From: Rivularia sp. MS3
Lineage (GTDB): Bacteria > Cyanobacteriota > Cyanobacteriia > Cyanobacteriales > Nostocaceae
Length of the DNA: 64,000 nucleotides
Direction: 5' to 3'
NCBI GenBank assembly: GCA_019192545.1
Contig: JAHCMI010000021.1
Location: 1-64,000, forward strand
In this document: one piece after another, positions 1 to 7,856 of the stretch
Position numbering within the stretch: the first letter of the stretch is position 1
Layout of the letters: each line of letters begins with the position of its first letter
Position numbers and translations under genes: made by a program
The notes under the pieces: model-generated
The model's input: only the letters and a program-made list of their open reading frames with translations
Database searches by the model: none
What the model was told of the DNA's origin: nothing

Positions 1-227
1 TTTCAATTCACTTATCTAATTGTATTTTTAGCATACTAAGTACTGAAGAGCCATAATTTTTACTTCATCTAAATAAAAATCGCTATATAAAATCCTTAGC
101 TATATAGTAAATAATTAGCCGAAGTTGATAAAATGCAGGATAAATTTTATTGTACAATCTGGTCAACAAGCTTTTTGAAGAATATTTAGAAATATCTACT
201 TACAAGACTAAACAATCAATCAGAATA

Positions 228-335
228 ATGGACAAAGACTTAGTTATTTTTATACTCAGCGTTACCTTACTAATTACTTATTTGATTTTCTCCGCATTAA
301 CAGAAATGGGAACTAAATTACCTTGGAAAAAATAG
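228..335 (+). CDS. possible 35-aa single-span membrane protein
   Basis: From the ATG at 228 a 35-residue peptide can be read. It has a charged start (MDKD), one hydrophobic helix (about residues 5-27) and a basic tail ending in two lysines. A longer version from a TTG at 150 is possible. There is no convincing ribosome binding site and I do not recognise a family. The gene ends directly at a block of heptamer repeats, as several genes here do. It could be a small thylakoid or plasma membrane peptide, or chance. Confidence 0.22.
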   Translation: MDKDLVIFILSVTLLITYLIFSALTEMGTKLPWKK

Positions 336-415
336 GTTGAAGGTTGAAGGTTAAAGGTTAAAGGTTAAAGGTTAAAATTCCTATCTGCTCACTGCTCATT
401 GCTCACTGCTCACTG
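336..415. repeat. heptameric tandem repeats (STRR)
   Basis: About five units of ggttaaa/ggttgaa are followed by units of tgctcac. Such short tandemly repeated repetitive sequences are known from heterocystous cyanobacteria. The block abuts the stop codon of the minus-strand gene ending at 416. Confidence 0.85.
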
Positions 416-1108
416 CTAATTCCTAGAGCCACGAATTACAACACGCTCGCCTTGAACATTTATACTTTCAAGTTTGATGGGTAATTTTTTTAGCTCTTGA
501 GAAAGAATCCGATTGATACTATCTTGAGGAATACCTATATTTTGCGAAACTTCGGCAATTGGAAAGCTAAAATAACCGAGAGAAACACGAGTTGAGTCAT
601 CAAAACTGAATTCTTGGTTACGAATGCTGGGTTTTCCTTCAATACCTATATAAACACTTTTGTCTTTTCCGGGTAAACGCTGCAATAATTGAATAATTTT
701 CGTTTTATTTCTTCCGGATAAATTTTGTAAGGGGATAGATGAAGTTTCCACAACAGCACCTACAGAGATTATTCCGTTTTGAATTTTTGTATTTGTACCT
801 TTAATTGCAGTAGCAAATTTTTTTGTATTATCTTTTTTTTCTATCGAAGAAATGATTAATGAGTTGACTTCTTCTGCATCAAGCTCAACTTCTCCCGTGT
901 TTTTAGCTGTCAAATTATTTGAAACTTTACGCAATACTGCTTGTGCATTTACTGTTTTAACTGGTTTCGTAGGAGAAATAACTTTTTCCTTTGCAGAAGA
1001 TTGAATATACCATTCTGGTAACTGCGTTGCCTGTTGCCAAACAACAAATGTTGCAATACCCACACAACCTGAAATCAAGCTAAATATCAGTAGAAGTCGC
1101 TTGTACAT
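416..1108 (-). CDS. membrane-anchored protein of unknown function
   Basis: This 230-residue protein begins with a short basic segment (MYKR) and a hydrophobic helix at about residues 4-24. It is therefore probably anchored in the plasma membrane or exported, with the rest outside the cytoplasm. The remainder is soluble, polar and rich in Lys, Ser and Val. The C-terminal third (from about residue 140) looks like a compact alpha/beta domain. I see no catalytic motif and do not recognise the family. It stands alone on the minus strand, with more than 500 bases of non-coding DNA upstream. Its stop codon lies at the edge of the heptamer block 336-415. An intact reading frame and a sensible N-terminus support a real gene. 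Confidence 0.7.
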   Translation of the reverse strand: MYKRLLLIFSLISGCVGIATFVVWQQATQLPEWYIQSSAKEKVISPTKPVKTVNAQAVLRKVSNNLTAKNTGEVELDAEEVNSLIISSIEKKDNTKKFATAIKGTNTKIQNGIISVGAVVETSSIPLQNLSGRNKTKIIQLLQRLPGKDKSVYIGIEGKPSIRNQEFSFDDSTRVSLGYFSFPIAEVSQNIGIPQDSINRILSQELKKLPIKLESINVQGERVVIRGSRN

Positions 1109-1651
1109 GATTGAGAAAAAATAAAAGATAAGTTAGAGCGCTATTTTCTTATTACTTCCATATCAAAGTTGTTTCCATAAAATGAGAAGATTCTTCATTT
1201 TATTTTTTTTATGTTATGTCTTTTCCGTTTATATCGGTATGATATAGATTTCCTCTTCTTGTTGTTTCCTCAGCGCTCTCAGAGGATGTTTTGAAAGCTA
1301 TCAATTATACTCTAGACTTTTAAGATCCCCCTAAATCCCCCTTAAGTAAGGGGGACTTTTACCCCCTTGAAAAGGGGGGAAGGGGGGGATCATCCAAGAT
1401 TTAAGCTAAAAACTATACTTTTCAAACATCCTCTCTGCGCTCTCTGCGGTTTTTTTTAATCATTCGGGTACAACCGGAATTGATATTACATCTTGTATCA
1501 ATTTCAGAAACCCGGTTTTTAGTTATAAAAGCATTATTATTTCGTTGTCGAATCACAAAGAAACCGGGTTTATGCAGGCTAAATAAGAATAGTGCTGCAT
1601 ATTAGTGACAATAAGCAATTACAAACAGCTTATTGCCATTAAGAATATAAC
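1109..1651. other. intergenic region with dispersed repeats
   Basis: No gene seen. Besides the C/G-run palindrome at 1324-1391 it holds two copies of a phrase around 'cctc...gcgctctc' (near 1270 and 1430) and a pair of inverted 'aaacccggttt'-type blocks near 1508 and 1562. Variants of the latter recur near 35236 and 41052. Confidence 0.6.
1324..1391. repeat. dispersed C/G-run palindrome
   Basis: The element begins and ends in gatccccc/gggggatc and contains inner ccccctt/aaggggg arms, so it can fold into nested hairpins. Elements of this look are scattered through cyanobacterial genomes between genes. It is probably not an active terminator for either neighbour. Confidence 0.7.
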
Positions 1652-1680
1652 AAAAAACCCCAGTCGGGGTGACTGGGGTT
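1652..1680 (-). terminator. Rho-independent terminator of the DUF760 gene
   Basis: A perfect 9-bp inverted repeat (aaccccagt / actggggtt) with a 7-base loop is followed, read on the minus strand, by a run of six T. It lies 25 bases past the stop of the gene at 1705. Confidence 0.85.
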
Positions 1681-1704
1681 AATTGAGAAGCTAAATTATT
1701 TGTT

Positions 1705-2049
1705 TCATTCATTATCCTGAGAATCAGCTTCTAAAGATTGCAAAGTATTTTCAAATGCCATACGCTGCTCGGCATTACGTAATAAATAACCATTAAGCAT
1801 TGCAGAAGCTAACAGTTTTCCTAAACTTTCACGATTGGTAGTAACCATAACGTTAAAATCGTCGGAAGGTAAACCACCTAACATACCAGAAATAGTACGT
1901 TCAATTGCTTCCATAACTCCTGAAGAAGCAGGTTTAGAAAGTTGACCTATTGTTTCTGGACTCAAAGATTTAATGTACTCTAACAAAGAATTAGCGCCTG
2001 CTGTCTGATTATCAAAAAATTCTGGATTACGCTGGTCTATATTATTCAC
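1705..2049 (-). CDS. DUF760 family protein
   Basis: This 114-residue soluble protein matches my memory of the DUF760 family, which occurs in cyanobacteria and plant chloroplasts. Typical features are an N-terminal 'LLEYIKSLSPE' helix, a central 'MLGGLPSDDFNVMV' segment, and a helical end with 'LLASAMLNGYLLRNAEQR'. No catalytic function is established for the family as far as I know. It is a single gene with its own strong terminator (1652-1680). Length and start fit the family. The N-terminus has no signal peptide or membrane segment, so it acts in the cytoplasm. Confidence 0.85.
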   Translation of the reverse strand: MNNIDQRNPEFFDNQTAGANSLLEYIKSLSPETIGQLSKPASSGVMEAIERTISGMLGGLPSDDFNVMVTTNRESLGKLLASAMLNGYLLRNAEQRMAFENTLQSLEADSQDNE

Positions 2050-2175
2050 GATATTTTATGTGTGAGGTTTATTTCAACTTACATAAATAAATGTAACAGC
2101 TTTTTCATCCAGAGGCAGTCTGTTAAACCGTACTAAAACATGGGGGTTTCTTCTACTCGTGGGAAAGGGGGGAAC

Positions 2176-2262
2176 AGTTAACAGTGAGCAGTGAGCAGTT
2201 ATGAGTAGCAAGTAGTAAGTAGTGAGTTACCAACTACCAATTCCCAATGCCCAATGCCCCAT
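2176..2262. repeat. heptameric tandem repeats (STRR)
   Basis: Units of gtgagca/agtagta/ccaatgc type follow each other between the DUF760 gene and the aminotransferase. The last units end about ten bases before the aminotransferase stop codon. Confidence 0.8.
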
Positions 2263-2271
2263 GCCCATCTC

Positions 2272-3420
2272 CTAACCTTTTATCTTCTTCTTCAATACTT
2301 CCAAAAGTCTGTCTACATTTTCTTTACGGCTGTTGTAACCCATTAGCCCGATGCGCCAAACTTTACCACCTAATTCGCCTAATCCACCGCCAACTTCAAG
2401 ATTATCTTCTAACAGCATTTCTCGCGCAACCGTTTTACCGTCAATACCTTCGGGAATTTTTACCGTAGTAAGCGTTGGTAATCTGTACTGTTTTTCAACA
2501 TGCAAAGTCATTCCTAAATCTTCTAAACCTTGCCAAAGATATTCTGCGTTTTTTTGATGTCTTTCCCAACTATTTTCCACTCCTTCCTCTGCTAATAAAC
2601 GTAGGGATTCCCGCAAAGCATAATATAAATTGATGGGGGCTGTATGATGATATGTGCGTTCTTTACCCCAATATTTGCTTAACAGGTTCATGTCTAAGTA
2701 CCAGTTTGCTACTTTGGTTTGACGCTTCTGTAATTTCTCCATAGCATTAGGACTCATGGTAAACGGTGAAGCGCCGGGAGGACAACCCAATCCTTTCTGA
2801 CTACAGCTATAAGCTAAGTCAACTCCCCAATCGTCTAAGTACAAAGGTACGCCACCCATGCTTGTGACGGAATCTACCAGCAGCAAACTACCATATTGAC
2901 GGCATAATTCGCTAACTCCTTCAAGTGGTTGACGTGCGCCTGTAGAAGTTTCAGCATGAACCAATGCTACTATTGCAGGACGATGAGTTTCGATGGCAGT
3001 TTTAATTTCATCTAACGAAAATACTTGTCCCCAAGGTTTAGTAATAGTTCGTACATCTGCACCGTAACGTTGAGCCATATCTACCAAACGGTTTCCGAAG
3101 TAGCCAACGACACCAACTAAAACCACATCACCAGGTTCTACGGAATTAGCAATAGTTGCTTCCATAGCTGCGCTTCCGGTGCCGCTAACGGCTATAGTTA
3201 GGGGGTTTTCGGTTTGCCATACATAGCGTAACAGCGATTGAATTTCATCCATCAGCGTCAAGAAAGCTGGGTCAAGATGCCCTACAGGGGCAGTGTTCAT
3301 TGCTTTAAGTACGTCGGGATGAGCATTTGATGGGCCGGGACCGAGAAGCAAACGGTTAGGTATATTTAAGGGTGATAGCTGTAGTTTTTGGTTGTTTTTT
3401 GCGGGTAATGTTTGGGTCAT
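2272..3420 (-). CDS. class V aminotransferase (alanine/serine-glyoxylate type)
   Basis: This is a PLP-dependent fold-type I enzyme of about 382 residues, of the cyanobacterial alanine/serine-glyoxylate aminotransferase family. Older annotations call it the 'soluble hydrogenase 42 kDa subunit'. It would transfer an amino group between small amino acids and glyoxylate, as in photorespiration. Visible motifs are the N-terminal 'LLLGPGPSNAHPDVL', the substrate segment 'GHLDPAF', 'VSGTGSAAMEA' for phosphate binding, and 'SCSQKGLGCPPG' holding the PLP lysine. 'GGGLGELGGKVWRIGLMG' lies near the end. I chose the ATG at 3420 because homologues begin close to 'MTQTLP'. An upstream in-frame ATG at 3516 would add 32 residues that do not look conserved. 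Neighbours are unrelated. Confidence 0.9.
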   Translation of the reverse strand: MTQTLPAKNNQKLQLSPLNIPNRLLLGPGPSNAHPDVLKAMNTAPVGHLDPAFLTLMDEIQSLLRYVWQTENPLTIAVSGTGSAAMEATIANSVEPGDVVLVGVVGYFGNRLVDMAQRYGADVRTITKPWGQVFSLDEIKTAIETHRPAIVALVHAETSTGARQPLEGVSELCRQYGSLLLVDSVTSMGGVPLYLDDWGVDLAYSCSQKGLGCPPGASPFTMSPNAMEKLQKRQTKVANWYLDMNLLSKYWGKERTYHHTAPINLYYALRESLRLLAEEGVENSWERHQKNAEYLWQGLEDLGMTLHVEKQYRLPTLTTVKIPEGIDGKTVAREMLLEDNLEVGGGLGELGGKVWRIGLMGYNSRKENVDRLLEVLKKKIKG

Positions 3421-3498
3421 GGTTTTTCGTTTGGTAGATACAACTGGTTTAAAACAGGAAGGCAGGATTTTAATTACTTGTAAAAAAAATATGTTCGT

Positions 3499-3542
3499 AG
3501 TAGCGCTTAAGCGCATCTTATCGGAAGCTTTAAAGCGCTACT
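3499..3542. repeat. inverted repeat upstream of the aminotransferase
   Basis: Perfect 10-bp arms (agtagcgctt / aagcgctact) enclose a 24-base loop that has its own small hairpin potential. A related 'gttcgtagt...' palindrome lies at 32688-32741, so this is likely a dispersed element rather than a site specific to this gene. Confidence 0.6.
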
Positions 3543-3577
3543 ATAAACCTTATATATTTTAAGCTGTCAGTAGTATA

Positions 3578-3742
3578 ATGCCGAAAAGTTTGCAACCGAT
3601 AGTAATAACTTTTAAGGAATTGCTTCAGCGATATGCTCTTGGGGAAAGAAAGTTTTCTGGAATCACTTTGGAATTGGATACTCCCTTCACGGAACTCGAT
3701 GAGTAGGAACTTCAAGGAGTTAATTTGCACTATTGTATTTAA
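3578..3742 (+). pseudogene. remnant of a pentapeptide-repeat protein gene
   Basis: An ATG at 3578 opens a 42-residue peptide containing 'ELLQRYALGERKFSGITL', typical of the N-terminus of cyanobacterial pentapeptide-repeat proteins just before the repeats. The frame is broken by TAG at 3704. Reading through gives 'ELQGVNL', a pentapeptide-like unit, and then a second stop at 3740. No further repeats follow. I read this as the decayed 5' end of a gene whose repeat region has been lost. It could also be a short functional peptide, but the read-through similarity argues against that. Confidence 0.5.
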
Positions 3743-4034
3743 CCGTGAAATTCCGTTTTGAAATCAATCGCTGAATTACTTTCAGTTGAATTTAAAATAC
3801 TCGAAACCTCACCGGTGAAAAATTAATGGTTGGAAGCCCCCGGATTTATCCGTGGATGTCAATTAGGCTTCTGTTGAAGCCCCTAAATTGTATTTATGGG
3901 GCTTAATTACGAATTACGAATTACGAATTATATTCACCCCTTCCCCTCTCCTTCCGCCAGGAGAGGGGAAGGGGGTGAGGTCAATCTGTATTTCATCCAA
4001 CTGAAAACCGCTATATAGTAATGAAAACGCTAAA
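3743..4034. repeat. intergenic repeats: gaattac heptamers, G/C hairpin and a partial palindromic element
   Basis: Three gaattac units sit near 3907-3929. A long imperfect palindrome at 3935-3977 (cacccc...ctctcct / aggagag...ggggtg) can form an 18-bp stem. At about 3981-4018 lies a partial copy, in reverse orientation, of the element seen whole at 6801-6900 (tatagcggtttt and gttg cores). No gene is seen. Confidence 0.65.
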
Positions 4035-5303
4035 TTACAAAGCAACGCCGGTTAGTTTTTTCTGCGATTCTCCTACAACTTGATAAAGCTTCGTCTGAAA
4101 TTTTTCCATACAGGCGGACCAATCAAATTCTAAAATTGAAGGACGAGCATTGGCACTCATTTGCTCTTTTAATTGCGGATTTCCAAGAATTGTAATGATT
4201 TTTTCGGCGAAATCTGCGGGATTGTTGGGTTCTGCTAAAAAACCGTTGCTACCAGGCGTAACTTGCTCTGCTGTAGAAGGCGCGATCGCAGCAATTACGG
4301 GGGTACCGGAAGCCAAAGCTTCGTTGTTCGTGGTGCAGAAGTTTTCGGTGATTGAAGGGTTAACAAATAAATCCGCACGAGCAAACCATCCTAAAAGTTC
4401 TTCCCCATGAGATTCACCCCAAACTGTTACACCGGAACCAAATTGCTCGGCGCGCTGCTTGATTTCTGCTTCAATGGGGCCGCTACCAACAATTACTAAG
4501 TGAACGTCTTTTATTTTGTCGGCAACTATCGGATATATATCCAAAAGTTGATTGACATTTTTTTCTGCTGTAATACGTCCTACAAATAATAAAGTTGGTC
4601 TATTATCGTTAGGAATCGGATTAAAAGTAATGTTTTGGGGATGGAATTTTTTACAGTCAACGCCTTGGTAAGGAAAATATTCACTACGCTGACATTTCAT
4701 TGCTTGATATTTAGCAAGTTGTTCTTTTGAAGAAAATAAACTTAGGTCATATGACTCGCTGAATTGCTTGATTAGCTTGGGAAGAAACGGACGAATTAAG
4801 CTGAATAATTGATTACCCAAGTAATATTGAATATAGGCAACTATATCAGTATGAAATAAAGATATCACTGGAGTACCCGTCTTTTTCGCGTATTCAACTG
4901 CAACAGGACGACCATAACCTTGCAAAAACAGCGAATATAATCCCCTCATTTGTGCAGCTTCTTCTACTAATACAATATCGGGATTAAAATCTGCTAATAA
5001 TTTCGTATCGTTCCAATGCCGATAGCTTAATGGTTGGGGAAGAGATTTGTAAAATATTAATGGTTTTGTGGGAAATGCATAGGAGGTAAAGTTGGGATAT
5101 TGGTGTAATTCATCTAATCCCGCCATCGGACGTTTACCAACACTGCTGGGATACTGATTGTTGATTTGGGGATGAATCAGAAATACTTCATGTCCCTGTT
5201 GCAAAAACCATCTTACTCGTTGATGTACTGCAACAGAAACCCCAGTTAAAAATGGAGCGTATAATCCTGTAGCGATTGCAAGGCGGAGGGGTTGCTTTAA
5301 CAT
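4035..5303 (-). CDS. family 4 glycosyltransferase
   Basis: This 422-residue GT-B enzyme of family GT4 would transfer a sugar from a nucleotide sugar to a lipid or glycan acceptor at the cytoplasmic membrane face. The N-terminal domain shows 'GLYAPFLTGVSVAVHQRVRW' with the glycine-rich acceptor loop. The C-terminal domain shows 'LLFVGRITAEKNV', 'LVIVGSGP', and the E-x7-E donor motif 'ENFCTTNNE' (about residues 318-326), then 'ASGTPVIA'. It is downstream of a GT2 gene on the same strand (44-base gap) and close to devBC and hgl genes, so attaching the head sugar of a glycolipid is a fair guess. A truncated copy of its N-terminal domain lies at 6903-7244. The start is supported by homology to that copy. 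Confidence 0.88.
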   Translation of the reverse strand: MLKQPLRLAIATGLYAPFLTGVSVAVHQRVRWFLQQGHEVFLIHPQINNQYPSSVGKRPMAGLDELHQYPNFTSYAFPTKPLIFYKSLPQPLSYRHWNDTKLLADFNPDIVLVEEAAQMRGLYSLFLQGYGRPVAVEYAKKTGTPVISLFHTDIVAYIQYYLGNQLFSLIRPFLPKLIKQFSESYDLSLFSSKEQLAKYQAMKCQRSEYFPYQGVDCKKFHPQNITFNPIPNDNRPTLLFVGRITAEKNVNQLLDIYPIVADKIKDVHLVIVGSGPIEAEIKQRAEQFGSGVTVWGESHGEELLGWFARADLFVNPSITENFCTTNNEALASGTPVIAAIAPSTAEQVTPGSNGFLAEPNNPADFAEKIITILGNPQLKEQMSANARPSILEFDWSACMEKFQTKLYQVVGESQKKLTGVAL

Positions 5304-5346
5304 GATTTAATAGAATTGAAGAGAGGCTACCTAGTTTTTTCTCGTT

Positions 5347-6603
5347 CTAAAGAGAAACTCTATCGTCAACTGGTTGATTGTCTGATTGATAAGGTTGATA
5401 TTGGGTTAACTGAATATTAAACGGCTTTTGTATACGGTAGATAATGTTACGCCAAGATATTTTTGATATCCACATTGATGATAGTAAAGCAAATCCATAA
5501 AACCAATGTGTTAAAGGAATTCCTATTAAGATTTTCATTAATGTTGCTAATGATATATTTGGCATTAACCACCGATAGTTGATTACCTTTCTTACTGCTG
5601 TTTCGGCGAGAATTATTATTAGCAATAAGGCGAATATATACAGACTGTAGCAAGTCAATAAAAGTCCGGAAATGTCCCAATTCCCTAAAAAACAATTTAG
5701 CAACATTAACGCAAATATTACCCCTGGTAACAAAATTGAAAATATCGCTTCCACTACTACCAACCACCATTGGGGATGATACAGCCTCGAAATCAATAGT
5801 TGACGTTTTATCCAGTTACTTAAGCTTGGTAAAGTGGATTCTTCGCGATTCAGAATCAATAAAGAAGGCACGAATTTTACTTGTAAATCATGCTCGGCAA
5901 GGATAGCTTTCAACATAGTATCTTCGCTTAAAGCTCTTGCCCATTTTTCAAGTATTCGAGTTTCGCGAATCACTTGGGTTTTAATCGCTAAAGTACCTCC
6001 CCAGCAGATACCGTATAAATACATCTGTATAACTGCCGATATATTCCATATGTATCTGATTAAAGTCCCTAAATACCTGCCTTTAGATAGATACCAGCGA
6101 TTACCTGTAGTTGCTCCAATTTTCGGGTGCATTAAAGGCGACACTAATTCCCGCAACCAAGTAGGATGAACTACTGCATCCGCGTCTACTAAAGAAACTA
6201 CTTTATAGGAGCTATCTAACTCAGAGACAGCCTGTATTAAAGAACTGCATTTTAAGCTACAAACAGTACTAGCTATTTTTAAGGGGCTAATTTCGACATT
6301 TGTAGCATTTGATTCAGCAACAGTATTGTTAGCTACTTGCCATGCTGGATCTTCCTGACTATCAACTATGATTTTTAATTCATATTGCGGATAGTCTTGC
6401 TCTAGTAAAGCTCTTATACAGTTGGGGAGAAAAGGATCTGCCCCTCGCAAGCATAGAATTACTGCTGTTTTCGGAAGTTGGCTATCAGATAGGGAATTAG
6501 CTTTATTTTTATAAAGATAAAAGACAAAGATAAGCGTTAAACCTATCTGGATAAACAGCCAACCGAGTAAAGTTTGCAGCAGTGCGATCGCCCAAAATTT
6601 CAT
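5347..6603 (-). CDS. membrane-bound family 2 glycosyltransferase
   Basis: This 418-residue processive-type or ceramide-glucosyltransferase-like GT2 enzyme has an N-terminal transmembrane helix (about 7-29), a GT-A catalytic domain and several hydrophobic helices in the last 140 residues. Catalytic signatures are 'DADAVVHP' (DxD at about residue 140), 'GGTLAIK', 'SEDTM' (the ED of the acceptor site, about residue 228) and 'QLLISR' in the position of the QxxRW motif. The last is not canonical. It likely uses a UDP-sugar and a lipid acceptor at the membrane. It lies between the GT4 gene (44 bases downstream) and the truncated GT4 copy. With the nearby lipid polyketide genes, a role in glycolipid or glycan synthesis is inferred. 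Confidence 0.85.
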   Translation of the reverse strand: MKFWAIALLQTLLGWLFIQIGLTLIFVFYLYKNKANSLSDSQLPKTAVILCLRGADPFLPNCIRALLEQDYPQYELKIIVDSQEDPAWQVANNTVAESNATNVEISPLKIASTVCSLKCSSLIQAVSELDSSYKVVSLVDADAVVHPTWLRELVSPLMHPKIGATTGNRWYLSKGRYLGTLIRYIWNISAVIQMYLYGICWGGTLAIKTQVIRETRILEKWARALSEDTMLKAILAEHDLQVKFVPSLLILNREESTLPSLSNWIKRQLLISRLYHPQWWLVVVEAIFSILLPGVIFALMLLNCFLGNWDISGLLLTCYSLYIFALLLIIILAETAVRKVINYRWLMPNISLATLMKILIGIPLTHWFYGFALLSSMWISKISWRNIIYRIQKPFNIQLTQYQPYQSDNQPVDDRVSL

Positions 6604-6800
6604 TATTAGAAACCTTTACATAATTAGGAAAAACCGTAAGGTTTTAGATTTTAAAGACACTGCCTATTTCTCCGGTTTTTTACTGGATAATTCGGCTTTA
6701 TCAAGGATTTATTTGAGAGGGATAATTAAATTTTGCAGAATTTAAGAGGCTAAAAAACACATACAAACAATCAAAAATCTAAAATTCACCGTTCCTATTG

Positions 6801-6900
6801 TGGCAATATAGCGGTTTTTGGTTGAATAGAATACATTCTTATCTGCCTAATTTCTTCCACTTTTTTGTATTGCACCCAAGTGAAATTTGCTATATTTGCA
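6801..6900. mobile_element. 100-bp MITE-like palindromic element
   Basis: The ends are imperfect terminal inverted repeats (tggcaatatagc and gctatatttgca, 10 of 12 matching), and the inner halves also pair in part (gaataca / tgtattg). No coding capacity. A partial relative lies at about 3981-4018. The right end sits two bases from the stop codon of the truncated glycosyltransferase at 6903. Confidence 0.55.
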
Positions 6901-6902
6901 GA

Positions 6903-7244
6903 CTAAAGCAAAGATTCATCGATTGTAATTTTGTCGAAGTCAATATTCTGCAATAAGTGATTGCCTTCTGTATAAGCAGGAGGTAAATACTTGTAAAACT
7001 TTAGTTTTTTAATTTCCGAAATATCTTTTAAGAAAGGTGAAGTATGGGATTCATCCAGCTTAAAAATTAAATTTTTGCTGATATCGTCAAAAGACTGGTT
7101 TTTAAATTGACGATGGACAACAATAATTTTTTTACTTTCTTGAGATGTTTGTCGCGTTAAACGATGAATAGTGACAGAAATTCCTGTAAATACTGGAACA
7201 TATAGCCCCATAAAAATCGCCATACTTAAAGCTTGTTTGTCCAT
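6903..7244 (-). pseudogene. truncated GT4 glycosyltransferase (N-terminal domain only)
   Basis: The 113 residues align by eye with the first ~115 residues of the GT4 enzyme at 4035-5303. Shared blocks are 'GLYVPVFTGISVTIH' against 'GLYAPFLTGVSVAVH', then the 'LDE', 'FYK.LP' and final 'ID.V.VEE'-like positions. The C-terminal donor-binding domain is missing, so it cannot be an active glycosyltransferase. The stop codon is next to the MITE-like element at 6801-6900. This suggests that deletion or insertion linked to the element removed the 3' part. It starts with ATG only 14 bases after the DUF2141 stop, so it may still be transcribed. A functional role for the stub is possible but unsupported. 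Confidence 0.75.
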
Positions 7245-7258
7245 AATTCAGGTATAAT

Positions 7259-7726
7259 TTAAGGGTCTAAAGAATATTTCATTACAATCTCAATAGTTTG
7301 ATTTTTTGTTAATGAAAAACTTGCTTTTTCAAACTTAGGAGTCCCTGTTTTTATCGATACGATGGGGTTATTAGAAATACCAAATCCTTCTTCAGGGATA
7401 CCGAGAAAATCTCGATCTAGTTTATGGTTATTATTTTGGTCATCAATTACCGCAATAGCGTAAGTTCCTTTTTTTAATCCCGTAAATTTTTGTTTAACCG
7501 AATTCCCGGTAATTTTGATACATTGGCTTTTAAACTTACTGCTATTACCTAAAGGAAATCCACGCTCGTTTTCATAAAGTCTCAAGCAAACTTGACCTTT
7601 TTGATTTTTGATACCTTTAATTGCAACAGTTAAATTTGCCGATTCTTCTGCCCCCTTAGCTTTGACACCGAATCCGAAGCCGAAGAAAGCAGAAAGCAAC
7701 AAGCAACAAACTAGATTTTTGTTCAT
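7259..7726 (-). CDS. secreted DUF2141 protein
   Basis: This 155-residue exported protein has an N-terminal signal peptide (about residues 1-25, 'CCLLLSAFFGFGFGVKAKG'). The mature part is a beta-sandwich of the DUF2141 family. The family's signature is clear: 'GQVCLRLYENERGFP', 'GTYAIAVIDDQNNNHKLDRD' and 'LGIPEEGFGISNN'. The aspartate-rich D-x-N-x-N-x-K-x-D stretch resembles a calcium-binding loop. No enzymatic function is established. It is placed between an epimerase and a glycosyltransferase remnant, so a periplasmic or outer-layer role near the glycolipid or glycan pathway is only a suggestion. Confidence 0.85.
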   Translation of the reverse strand: MNKNLVCCLLLSAFFGFGFGVKAKGAEESANLTVAIKGIKNQKGQVCLRLYENERGFPLGNSSKFKSQCIKITGNSVKQKFTGLKKGTYAIAVIDDQNNNHKLDRDFLGIPEEGFGISNNPIVSIKTGTPKFEKASFSLTKNQTIEIVMKYSLDP

Positions 7727-7747
7727 GTGATTAATTGTTGACAGTTA

Positions 7748-7850
7748 CCAGTTATAAGTAGGAAGTAGAAAGTAGCAAGTAGCAAGTAGCCAGTAGGAAG
7801 TAGGAAGTAGGAAGTAGGAAGTAGCGAGTTAGAAACTACCAATTACCAAT
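7748..7850. repeat. heptameric tandem repeats (STRR)
   Basis: About a dozen units of the agtagga/agtagca type are followed by accaatt units. The block fills the space between the DUF2141 gene and the epimerase stop codon. Confidence 0.85.
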
Positions 7851-7856
7851 TACCAA

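Noticed and set aside
3530-3730. 66-codon minus-strand frame
   Set aside because: It is antisense to the pentapeptide-repeat remnant, has no binding site and shows no protein-like pattern.
7748-7850. Regular short repeats that might suggest a CRISPR array
   Set aside because: Units are directly adjacent heptamers without spacers; they are STRRs.
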